Assembly (NCBI GenBank): GCA_035048485.1
Contig: CM068585.1
Location: forward strand, 16,287,501-16,351,500
DNA from: Pteria penguin
Lineage: Eukaryota > Mollusca > Bivalvia > Pterioida > Pteriidae
Direction of reading: 5' to 3'
Length of the DNA stretch: 64,000 nucleotides
Shown here: positions 1 through 12,000 of the stretch, piece after piece
Position numbering within the stretch: the stretch's first letter is position 1
Layout: the number at the start of each line of letters is the position of its first letter
The notes under the pieces: generated by a model
What the model saw: the letters and a program-made list of their open reading frames with translations, nothing else
The model's database searches: none
What the model was told of the DNA's origin: nothing
Translations under genes and position numbers: made by a program

Positions 1-128
1 AGCTGGTACATGTGATGTCATCAATACACATCACACCAAACGTCATTATGTAAACTTGTGGTTTAGTTACGTGATATACCTAATATTTTCTTTTATTCGG
101 ACAACAAAAACAGCCCATTTGTCGTAGC

Positions 129-305
129 AGAATACACGGACAATGATTGTCTTTACAGAGAGTACTGTCACAGAATACACAGATAGTGCTTGTTGTCACA
201 GAATATACCGACAGTACTTGTTACAGAATACACCGACAATGCTTGTTCTTACAGAAAATACCAGAAATACTTGTCTTTACAGAAAACATGGCAATGCTTG
301 TTGAT
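129..305. repeat. Degenerate minisatellite, about 30-bp units
   Basis: Five to six diverged units built on 'acagaatacaccgacaatg' plus 'cttgttcttac' variants follow one another. Unit length varies from about 28 to 34 bases. Confidence 0.6.
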
Positions 306-2009
306 ACATAGTGGAAGGAGTTGTTTCATTTGTTTATTTTTCTCCTCAGTTAAAGATTTTAATTACATTCTTATTATAATATTTGTTATTTTATTTACTA
401 CCACAAGTTAATACACACAGAATAGAGACCTTTATTTAACATTGAGAGAGAGTGTACTAAGGAGGAAGGGGTGTAGATATGCTCAGTACTCAGAAGGGAA
501 GACATTTTATTCTCCCATTATTTGAATGAAAACTGCATGATTTAAAAGATTAAAAAAAATTCATTTTAGGCCAGAACAAATTAATGTCTTGTTCGATGGA
601 ATCGCCGCTCCGATTTTTCCAATTTCTTCTTCTTCTTTTTTTTTTAAATTTCCAGAAAAAAACTGGTCTGGTAGGTTTTTTTCTTTAATTTTGTATAACG
701 CGCCCGGTTCCAGTTTTTGCCAATTCTAGACAGCATCCGGCGGCATATGACGATAGTTTCATAAAAAAGTAGATATCTTTTTCTTCCATTAATGTGAAGG
801 ACCGCTTAAGCGGCATCATATCACTAAATCATATATAAACTGTAGTTATTAATGGTAAAGTCATCGACCAGTGCCATGATAGTAAAAAACTACAAAGACG
901 TTCTTAATTGAAGTTCAGTCTTACCTGTTTAATTTCTATTGTTGGCTGAAGTGGATGAACAATTTGTTCCGTTTTACCTATTTTGATACATTTATTTTTA
1001 GTCTGTTGCCAGCATATATCAAAAGTTGATAGTGCCATCACAGGTGATCAAGTATGCCTAACCCAGATGTCGGGGATAAGGTTATCCTGCAATCCGGTGA
1101 ATATTTTTGATAACTTATGGAATTCTCTGAGTATTATTGAAATGGTCATATGTTGGAGTTGTAATCATGTTAATTAAACTGTCCTATTATATATGAAGGT
1201 AGTTTTCAACAAAATATTTTGAACGATAAAAATATTGAAAAAATGTAATAAAATTTTGCTTGCCGCCTCTTTATTTTCATCATAAAAATCTAAAGAACAA
1301 GAATTTATTTTGGTGTGACCTTAGTAAAACATTTATTCAAAGTACAGTTCAAATTTTAAAAGAAACTTGCCCGTTTTTCGCATTCGTGTAAATTGGCTTC
1401 TAACTGGGAATCACGCATAGTACACATCACTGAATGTCGTCACTGGATAAAACTGCACAAAAATTGATGACGTCATGGGTACCAGTATACGCGAAGCTTG
1501 TAACTAAAGGTTTCTATTATCATATCCTCACACGTCGGAGTCCTCAGGCACAAAAAAACTTCAACCTGGCCTTTGTCTTTTCAACCAATAGAGGTAGGGC
1601 CTTGATACTTCACACATAGGTTCCTCATGACACCATTGATACCATGGCTTTTGATCTTGACCTTTGAATTTTACCTACTTTTCAAAAACTTTTACCTGGG
1701 CTTTTTCTTTTGAAATATTAGCGATAGAGATTTCACATGTAGATTTATTATGACCAGAGCTTTCATCTGGTTAACTTTTGACCTTTACCTTGGACTTGAC
1801 GTTGAATTGAAAGAACATTGAAAATACATGCTTCCCTCCAACAGTGCACCACCGGCAAGCTTTGTTGTCCTCTGACAACTCTTGTTTCTTTTTTTTTTAC
1901 TTCTGATCTGTGAAACTTTATACACGGATTGACAAAACATTTATTGTCCTCCGCTTTTTGTGAAAGCATGGGGACATTAAATCTCATTCGTCTGTCCGTC
2001 TGTCACAAA

Positions 2010-2455
2010 AACTTTAACCTTGGTCATAACTTTTGAAATGTAAGACGTAGGGCCTTCATATTTGGCATGTGTGCCCCTAATTGCAATACCTTTCCGTTCA
2101 GGGCAGGCGTGGTGTAGTGGTTAAGCGTTTGGCTTGCGGTGCCGACGATCCGGTTTCGATTCCCGGGTTGCGCCACTATATTTAAGAGGTTGGTAACCTA
2201 TTGATCCCAAAATTTTTATCGTGACCTTGAATGTGATCTTTGACCTACTTCAATGTAACTTTTTAATTGTAAGATGTAGGGCCTTAATATTTGGCATGTA
2301 TGTCCCTAATTGCAGTACCTTTCCGTTGGTATTAGAATTTTTCTATCGTGTAACTTTGACTGTGAACTTTTACCTACTTCAATGTAACTTTTTTACCACA
2401 AGACATAGGGCCTTCATGTTTGGCATGTGTGTCTGTAGACATGCACAACCATGAC
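2010..2455 (+). repeat. Diverged tandem repeat (about 120 bp) split by a SINE
   Basis: Three diverged units each contain 'gtagggccttcatatttggc' followed by 'atgtgtgcccctaattgc' and 'acctttccgttg'-like text (near 2045, 2275 and 2405). The first and second units are separated by the tRNA-like SINE at 2101-2199, so the array is older than that insertion. Confidence 0.6.
2101..2199 (+). mobile_element. tRNA-derived SINE, family 2, truncated head
   Basis: The sequence starts GGCAGGCGTGGTGTAGTGG, an RNA polymerase III box A-like tRNA head. About 45 bases later comes GGTTTCGATTCCC, a box B. The text then matches the start of the body found in full copies at 31203 and 35255 on the other strand ('gaggttggtaacc'), where it stops, so this is a 5' fragment. 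Confidence 0.75.
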
Positions 2456-2770
2456 AATATGTCACAGATCACTGCACCCTTACTGATAGAACCCCGAAAG
2501 CAGGGGACCACAATTCTCTGAATTTGCTTGTTGACGTTGACTTCTAATTCAATTTTGATTCTGCATTTGTTTATACATATGTATAGCAGAAAACTAGTGC
2601 AATTAAGCACCCCTGAACACATATATCTAGTAAAAATATAGAATTTATAATAACTAAATTTTTCAAACAAAATAATTACATAATGTGCAATGTTAATTTA
2701 TTTTATTTTCATTCTAGAAATTAAATTTTGCAATACATTAATTTAATTTGCCTGTTTATAATAATTGTAG

Positions 2771-3051
2771 GCAGGTATATCCGAACTGCTGGATAATAAC
2801 ATAGAGGACAAATACATTTATATAGTTGGAATAGTAACAGGATGGTGGAGGCATGCTGGCACCACTGCCAATGTGTACATGTACCTTACAGGGTCGAAGG
2901 GTCATAGTGCAAAACATGTGTTGTCGAATGGAATTGATACACATTTCATGTCGGGAAAGGAGGACTGGTTTGTCATGACAACGATGGCAGATTTGGGCAA
3001 CCTTGAGAAAGTTACAATATGGCATGACAATATGGGATCTAATCCTGCTTG
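2771..3051 (+). CDS. Polycystin-like gene, exon with most of the PLAT domain
   Basis: A TTGTAG acceptor ends at 2770. The exon reads without stops for 93 codons and ends two bases into a Trp codon. Diagnostic PLAT pieces are the strand YIYIVGIVTGWWRHAGTTA, the YMYLTGSKG segment, a Gly-Ile-Asp-Thr-His-Phe loop, and the IWHDNMGSNPAW ending that matches the family's WHDN-G---PSW. The donor G|GTTGAG at 3052 joins the acceptor at 4725 to restore Trp and give PAWFLKQVIVRN, the expected next PLAT strand. A downstream GTATAA is an alternative donor but breaks this match. Confidence 0.88.
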
Positions 3052-6000
3052 GTTGAGTATAACCTTGAATATCAGATAGGAAATTTACACACAGTATCTT
3101 TTTCACTGTCGCCTCTTAATGTAAGCAATGTTTTAAAGGATCACTTAGTCTAGCAATCTTCTGTCTTTTATTATTATCCATTTTAGGATCATTATGTTCT
3201 TTATTAGTTCCCAGCATCAATGTGGATGTAGGGCATACATTGTCTGTCTGTCCTTCTATCAACACTTCGTTATACAATCTAAACAACAAAAGTCCCTGAG
3301 GTTACCCTAGCTCCTTTGACAGACCTTTTCAGCCCAGCTGTGTAAATCATCATACTGGATGCATCAGAGAAATCTAGGATTGTGTTATAATAAGTGTTAT
3401 TGATCTTTGGTCCCATTTCAAAATCAAATTTTTGGCATTATTTTGGTGTTTTTAAAGTTTAAAGACAACTTTGGTTTTTTTTTTTTTTTTTACTTCTTAC
3501 AAGTAATTTTTTGGAGTTTTTTTTTCTGATAGAGTGTTTATAATGCATTGATTTTGTGTATTTTTACTGTAATCAATGTAAATGGAAAGAAGTGGAATAC
3601 AAAAGTAATTCATAGGATATTTTGTAAATGTTTTTACATTATTTTAAATTATTAATTGATTGATTGATTTTTGTTTTACCTCACACCACGAATATTTCAC
3701 GTATATGTTGACGGCATCTGCCTGATGCGGGGCATACAAATTTTGACCTTTGCAACAGACCCACCCGAAGCAGTGAGGGATCTTTAACGTGCCATGCATA
3801 CCACGACACGGGGCCTCAGTTTTTACTGTCTCATCTGAAAGACAGAACACCGGCATGACCGGAGCGGGACTCAAACCCCAGCCTCCCGATCAGGAGTCCG
3901 ACGCTATATCAGTAGGCAACGCCGGCTTTATTTTAAATTTAAAAAAGGGGGATATATTATATTGGTATATAATAATAAGCTTTGATGATCTATTCCTTTA
4001 GAAAAAATAGAAAGAAACTTATGAAACTTGGAAGGTATGAAGTACTCAAGGTTCCCTACAAATGTTGCAATTTTTCAACCAAATCCATTAAAGGGTATGG
4101 CAAAATAGACCTAAGACATTACCCTGATTATACAAATATTTTCTTCAGACTGGCTTCATAGATCTATTATAAAACCAAATGCACCAAAAGGATCTAGGAA
4201 AGTGTCTGAATTAGAAATGTGGTTGTTTTTGGTTCCCTTCTAAATTAACAATTTTTTTTATTTTTTTTTTTACATAGTCATTTCCACACATATTTGCATT
4301 AGATTATTTATTTATTCACTTATTACAAGGGACTAAGTTCCCTTGAAATTTGTTATAAGTGTCAGTGAGTTTTACTGTATTAATTGAAAAGAGTATCAAA
4401 GGTCAATCTGAAACTGTATTTTGCATGTGTCTAGTAAACTTCAGATACAAATGCAGACAAATAGCTGAAGTATTACTCATGTTATTTCATCATTCTGTTG
4501 GATGGAATTTAAACTAATAACTGTTTAGTTGATTAGAGTTTATGTTGCTTTCAACAATTTTTCAGCCATAACGCAACTTGCAAGCCGGAGGTAAACAACC
4601 TGTTAAACATTATTGAGGAATCAAACGCATATCGCATGCACCACATTTAGCTAAGAGTTTAACCACTACACCACTTGCATCTGCCCCTGAAACTCATTTA
4701 AAAAATGTATTTGATATTGGAACAGGTTCTTGAAACAGGTTATAGTTAGAAACATTCAGACCAACCAAGAGTGGCATTTCATGTTCAACAATTGGCTAGC
4801 AGTTGACAGAGGAATGGGGCTCAAGACTGCCATACCCGCTCTTACTCCAGAAGATATAAAGAAAAATCCTCTGTACCAACTGAGTCTAAAATCCTCAAAA
4901 GACATGCGAAATAATCACTTGTATGTCAGCATCATTTCCTGTCCACCAGGCAGTGCTTTTACCAGAGTTCAGAGATTATCTGTAGCTTTATCCCTTCTTT
5001 TGCTCACTATGCTAACTAGCCTGATGTTCCATGGCATTCCTACCGATGACCCTGATGATCAGTTCAAGCAAGCTGGAATAAGTATATCATTGTCTGATTT
5101 GGTAATCGGGATACAGAGTGCCCTCATAATGTTTCCAATAAACTTTGTAATTATGCAACTTTTTACAAGAATAGGAACCAAACCTATGAAGAGACTTAGT
5201 AATGTAAGATCTTGGTCATCTACTAACAGAAATTATGACAATTTAGAAAAAAAATCAATAAAACAAATAACTATAAACAATGTTGAAAAAATGAAGGAAA
5301 ACAAAAAAGTGATAGTTAAGGATACTTGTGACAATATTGGAAAACTGGAGGAAATTGAGGAAAAGATTGCTAGAAATGATGTTGAAATCAAAGAAGTAGA
5401 TGATTTTGAGGTTCCATGGAAACATGTTCAAAGCATTAGCTCAAATGATCTGCATGAGTACAATGCTATGCACAAAGAATTTCTCCCTTGTAAGCCTGGT
5501 GAGGAGATATTAGGGCATGCTGACTATCCCTTATCTTCAAGAGAAAGAATTTATAATGCTTCTGTTATAGAGAGAATGAGAGCTGGTAACATAGTAAAGA
5601 CAAGTAGTAATGATGGCCCTACAACAGCTGAAAATAAAACCATTTGTACAGATTTCAATAAAGAAAGTCCTTCAGTAATGGAGAAGAATTTTACTTCGGA
5701 CAGGATAGGAGAGGTTTCTTTTCAAAATAAACAGAAACTTGAAGTTACGAAGATTTCAGCTTCTGGAGTGTCTCTTGGTGAGGAGGATTCCAAGGTTTCA
5801 ATTTCTAGCAGCAGTTACTATCTTCAGGAAGACTTTATCTCAGATTATGTTAATCTAGTACTAGAAGATAGTGTACAATCTATTATGAAAAGCAGTTCAT
5901 CTACAGATAAACAATCTTCATTGTTATCTATAAATTTGTCAGATTTCCACAGTTTACCAAATTCAAAAGATAGCCTAGCTAAGGATGAAAATCTAGATTC

Positions 6001-9000
6001 CATTGAAAAGAATAAGAGCTTTTCTCAAACACAGACATTGATAACAAGATCTCTAGATCTAGACAGAGTTGTGGGTGAGAACGTAAACACATCTATTGCA
6101 AACAAGACAGATTCACATGGGGTCGACAAATTTTTCTCATTGTCTGACAATGTGTCTGATGACTGTTCATTTTGCCAAGAGCCCAGTCTTGATGAGGCAA
6201 GTTTCTGGACAGTTTCCACTCAAAATAGTGAAATTTTGTCAGAAAAAAGCAGCAAGGATACCTTTTCAGACTCTGTTGTGGATATTGATAATGATACTAG
6301 AACTGAATTCAGGGACATTAAAGATATCGAATTAGAGGTTAATAAGCATACAACTGATAGTGATGGAGAGCAAAAGACCTCATTTAGGTATGAAGTAATG
6401 CTGTTTTATCAAGAGTTCATTTTGATTTTATATGAAGTTTACATATGCTAATTACAGATTGAAAAAATTTAAAATTCAGACCAATTATAAACGTTTCAAT
6501 TTATAATGTACTGTGAGTTTTCTGCAGATTACAGCAGCATCTCGTTGAATCATATTTGCTGTTTGTCCTGTTTTTAACTAAATTTTAATTATCTTTGCAG
6601 GAGAAATGAACACTTTAACAAATTTTATGCACTTCAGCTGGCATGAAATTTACAAGATACATGTAATACAATTTATTGACAGATTTCCCTGGTGGTTTGT
6701 TTACATAGCCTGGACTCTACTAATGACAATTTCTTCGGTTTCTTCCTATTTCATCATGCTGTATGGCCTGAAGTACGGTTACCAGAAGAGTGTAGACTGG
6801 ATGGTCTCTTTCTTTACTGCCTTTTTTCAGAGTGCTCTCATTATGCAACCACTGAAAGTTTTTGTGTTTGCTCTTCTATTTACTGTTGTTCTAAAGAAAC
6901 CAGTGGAGTTTGAAAACTTGCATGAGAAAAAAGATAACACATTGAGTAAGTGAAGTAAATTTTAATTATTTGTACTGCAAATGAAATATGTTCAATATGA
7001 CCATAATTTTGCAAAACTTTGTATTAAATTTTGCAAATTGCAAAATATATTAAAGCTTTCATGAATCAAAGATTATTGACAGAAATTGTTACTGTTGTAA
7101 ATCATGACAAATTTATGAAAAATTTCTCTTGTTGAACCTATATTTAGTAATACCTAAAGGATGTTTGAACCTTAGACCTGCTAAACTAAAAAATAGAATA
7201 AATGATAAATAGTAGGCCTAGAATTTGAAGTGAAGTTACTATACATTGTTCCAGCTAATATTTGTAAGAAACCTAATAGTGCAAAAATATATAGCTCGCT
7301 TGGTATGCATGCAATATTAACCATAAAGATTGCAATAGCAGGGAGTAAAATTCGCACTTGCCCACTCGCATTAGCGACTAAAATCTAACTGTGGGCAACC
7401 AAAAATTGTCTACACTGTTGCCAGTATGTTGAGTTACAAAATTTGGACAGAAGTTTTCGTTCAGAGTTTAGTATAGTCTGAATCAAATGGTTAGATAGTA
7501 GGAGGTGCAGTGGTAAATGGACACCATGTGCGGTGAACCTCAGTGAGTGAGAATGATATGAATTGTGAGTTTGAGTCAGTGAGCGAGTTAGTGAATGAAA
7601 ATGAGAATATATATGACAATGAAAATAAGAGTGATATTGAAGAAGAATTGGACGATTCAGAGAGAGAAGTGTTTGGAAGATTGCTGGAAACAGATATTGA
7701 AATAATTTGAAACTAAATGAAAAGAATAATGAAGAATTAAAATAAATTCTTTGATTTTGATTTTTTCCCATGTGGGCCTCTGTAATTTCATGTGGGCCCT
7801 TGAATTTTCTAAGTTAGGGGCCCACATGGCTCCTAAGTATTAACGAATTTTACTCCTTGCAATAGAATAGAATGTGTCAGTTTTCTTTCTCTTTTTAAGG
7901 AAATGATGAAGAGTTTTTGCAGAAAAGTATTCCTGTTGATAAATTAATGGAGTTGACAAAACAGGAATGCACTGGGATAAAAAACTCTCTGAATCAGCAA
8001 GCTGTTAATTCATTGATGAGAAGACTTCAGTTAGAGTCAGAGATTGCAGCTATTCTGAGGGAGATAGTCATGTATTTTACATTTGTAGCAGTAGTCCTGT
8101 TTGTAGTCCATGGCCACAATGATATACACACAAAGTTCTATGCCACAAGTGCTGTTGAAAATATGCTTATGAAGAATGGAAAGCCTAAATTTTCAAAGGT
8201 AACAACATAATGATAAATGCATATTTAAATTCAGACAAACACACACACACACAAACAATACCTACCAACTGGTGGCAACGCTAAGGGATCACTGTTTCAC
8301 CATCTGTTTGTCTGTCTCGCTTCTATGTCGATTATGGCTGCACTGGCATCAAATTGTACTTCAATGCCATAGTGATATTTCTTATGGTTTAAGATATTTG
8401 TTTTGTTCATTCTTCGATCGGTGTAATTACAGAATTATCATCATGGCTTATACTGTATTCCTGCCTCCTGTTTTGTAGTAGAAAACTGCTTTTGTTCAAT
8501 CAAATGTGACATCAACATACAAAGACTAGTAACCCCTAATGTTAAATCAAGTATATATGAGATAGGGCAACAGTTTCTATTAAATACAAGGGCATTGATG
8601 GATATCATTGGTTAATTTTGGGAGAGTTCATTCTGCCGAGGATGTCAGTATTAGTATTATTACTGATGTAAAATCTTTAAAGCCCTTTTTGGTTCAGATT
8701 TCTTTTGCCTACTTTACATTAAAAAGTCCCAACTTGAAATATATCAAATTTTACTCTCAGTTTTTCAGTCTGTATTAAATCAATTACATGTATATGAATT
8801 CAGTGTGAATGAAACTTTTGAGTGCATTATTTATACCCCTGCAAATAAAATTTGGGGGGTATACACTGGAATCGTTTGTCTGTCTGTTTGAGACCATAAG
8901 GTATATGTTAAGATCATATTATAATTTAAACTTTTTCAGTATTTTCATTTTGGTTTAGTAATACGATACATGATTACATAAAGCAACACTCTTATGAATC

Positions 9001-12000
9001 AGTGAGCAATGGGCTAGGACTCTGGGTGGAGTTCCTCATGTATACTGATATAATATGGTAAATATTAAGAAGATAAGGTAAATGCTGAGGGTTTAAGATC
9101 TACATTTCCTTAACCCTTGCTTTTGTCCTAATTTTCTTCAATATGTTGTTGCTCTTGGCCCAAAAGTATGTCATCACATTGTCCTCAGTCAAGGTTACTG
9201 ATATAGTTAACTGTACAAATTGTGTCTAGGCTGTATCTAGGCAACCTTTGCTTTGGTTATTGTCAATGTTATGAGTATGTTGTTGCTGTTTGACCAAAAA
9301 TGTGACATGATCATTGCCAGAAGTTATGACACAAAGGCCATTGTCACTTTCTTCAAGATAAATTCACGAGGTGTCAACACTTTCCTCCATATGATGTGCC
9401 ATTGAGGGTTATTACTCCTCGGGTTAAGATAGTTCTTGTTTTACTTTGGAAGTAGACCTATCCAGGATTTATTTTGCAGATTAGATTATTTACCTGATCA
9501 CTGAAAGTTGTGGTAATGTTATGTCCTCAAGATTAGCAGACAAATTTGTGACAGTTTTTATACGCCCTTCATTAGACGGGACGTCCGTCCGTGCGTCATG
9601 TTTTCCGGACTTTTTTTTTCGTCTTTCAAGATATTGCGTTGAAATTTGGTATATAGCTTTATTTCAAGCGGCGTCAGTACCAGTTCGAGTTTTGTTACCA
9701 TTGACCTACTTTTGACAGATTTATGGCCCTTGGACTTATAAATTTCAAAATTTTTAAAAAAAAATTCATTAAAAATCTATTTTTTGTCAAAACATTATGA
9801 AATTTATCTTGAAACAAGTAAAGTGTACCAACTATCACATATTATATGGTTTTTAATATCTTTTTCTTCATTTTTGAGAAATTTATAATTTTAGGGGGGG
9901 GGGGGATTGACCATATGTCCTAGGTAATGTTTTCCGGACTTATTTTGCCATCTTTCAAGATATTGAGTTGAAATTTAGTATATAGCTTTATATCAAGCAG
10001 CGTCAGTACCAGTTCGAGTTTTGTTACCATTGACCTACTTTTGATGGATTTATAGCCCTTGGACTTATAAATTTCAAGATTTTTTCAGAAATTCATTAAA
10101 AATCAATTTTTTGTCAAAACATTATGAAATTTATCATGAAACAAGTAAAATGTACCAACTATCACATATGTTACATAAAGTGTACCATCTATCACATATT
10201 TATAATTTTAGGGGGGGAGTGACCATATGTCCTAGGTCATGTTTTCCTGACTTTTTTTTTGCCGTCTTTCAAGATATTGAGTTGAAATTTGCTATATAGC
10301 TTTATTCCAAGCAGCATCAGTACCAGTTCGAGTTATGATTGACTTACTTTTGATGGATTTATGGCCCTTGGACTTTCAAGATTTTGTTTTGAAAATTCAT
10401 TAAAAATCTAATTTTTGTAAAAACATTTTAAAATTTACCATGAAACAAGTAAAATGTACCAACTTCCACATATTTTACAGGTATTAATATCTTTTTCTTC
10501 ATTTTTGAGAAATTTATAATTTAGGAGCGGGGAGGGGGGACTTGTACTAAAAAATTTTAATTTTTTTTTTTTGGAGGTCAAGTTCCAAGATGGGTTGGAT
10601 AGGACCATTTCTGCAGGACTTATTACCCTTGGACTTATTCCTATGATAAAATGCTATGAAATACAATTAACTTCAGTAAACGTCAGATGTTTTTCATGAA
10701 AATCATGTCAAATGCGAATTGATCCTGTCCGAATTAAGCGACGGGCATATTATGCCACGCTAGGCGTAGCTCTTGTTATGCTATATTTCGAGATAATTAT
10801 ATAGAAATGATTTTTTTTCAAACATTGTAAGGGCAATGTTTTACTTCCTGCATTTTAAAATGGAGATAGTAGGTCAAAGAATCATTTAAATGATTTTTAA
10901 AGGAGTGTTGATATCTATAAATTGATGAATGTGTCATTCTGGTTTATAATGACGCTTTAAGTTGTTCCCATCTTCTATACAGTGGTGAACATTCAAACTT
11001 TTAGATCTAATTACTAGTTAAAAGATAGACTTCCTTGTGAAAATCTAAATTCAAAGATCCAAAGTACATGTACTGAAAAGCAATTGTGACCAACTGTCAG
11101 TAGAAGGCTTTGAACAGGTAATCCATTTTGCCACTTTGGTTTATACTTCATTGTGAAACTTTGATGACACTTTTCAGATTAGCACTCCTTCAATGATGTG
11201 GAAATACATAGAGAATGTGCTAGTGGAGAATATTTACAATGATGTAGACTTGTCAACTTCATTTGGCATTACATACCTCCTGGGAGCAGCAAGACTCCGG
11301 CAAAAAAGAATAAAGAAAGGTAGCTAAAGATTTAAAGTTAGTTCTTGAATAAATTTATGAAATAAGAGGAAGATAAACTAGGAGCATAATAGATTTATGT
11401 GTTATTTATAGTTATATCTGGAACATACTGCAGAGATATTTATTGAACTGCAGTATTCTAGATAACCCATTTTTAGCTCACCTGAGCCTCAAGTGAGCTA
11501 TAGTCATAGGGCACCGTCCGTCATAAACTTTTCACATTTTCAACTTCTTCTTAAGAACCGCAGAACAGATTTCTTTGAAACTTGATAGGAATAAAGTACT
11601 CGTGGTCCCATACAAGTGTTGTCGTTTTTTGTCCCAATCTGTCAACAGGTGGCACCACCACAGGCAAAAGTAGGTCACAGAGGGTATCCTCGTTTAACAA
11701 ACTTCTACAGATCGGGTGCATACAGAGGCAAATTGAATGCATAGGGAGGCAAGGAATAAACTTAACAGAATTTTTTATGAGCCATGTGGGCTCGTAAGAC
11801 TCAGAATCTACGGGCCCACACCAATCTTTATGAGTCCACACTAAAACCATTCAAAAATTGCAAGAAAAACTAATCAATTCTTTTTTCTGAATTTTATTAC
11901 TTTACACAACAATTTCTCTCCAATTTTACTCCTTGAAGTTATCGTCCCGTTTTGTTGGCGATACATTTCGTTTCATGGGAACGGCGAAAAAAAAAACTTC

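Larger units (their letters stand above)
1..2770. other. Intron or upstream spacer of the polycystin-like gene; no exon seen
   Basis: I see no stretch here with coding character or homology. It should be the intron before the PLAT exon, because the family's preceding membrane helix and ectodomain are absent. It holds a degenerate minisatellite (about 129-305), T-rich tracts near 630 and 1890, and repeats rich in 'tgacctttgacc' and 'ttttgaa' between 1600 and 2450, a low-complexity repeat type frequent in bivalve DNA. Confidence 0.5.

Noticed and set aside
2101..2180. tRNA genes at the heads of the SINEs
   Set aside because: Boxes A and B are present, but acceptor and anticodon stems do not pair properly; these are SINE heads.
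3644..3874. Conserved 60-80-codon frames with GMHGTLKIPHCFGW at 3644, 19907 and 34699
   Set aside because: The recurrence comes from the family 1 SINE, a non-coding Pol III element.
11551..11850. Overlapping frames on both strands near 11.6-11.8 kb
   Set aside because: They lie in a repeat inside intron 5 of the polycystin-like gene.
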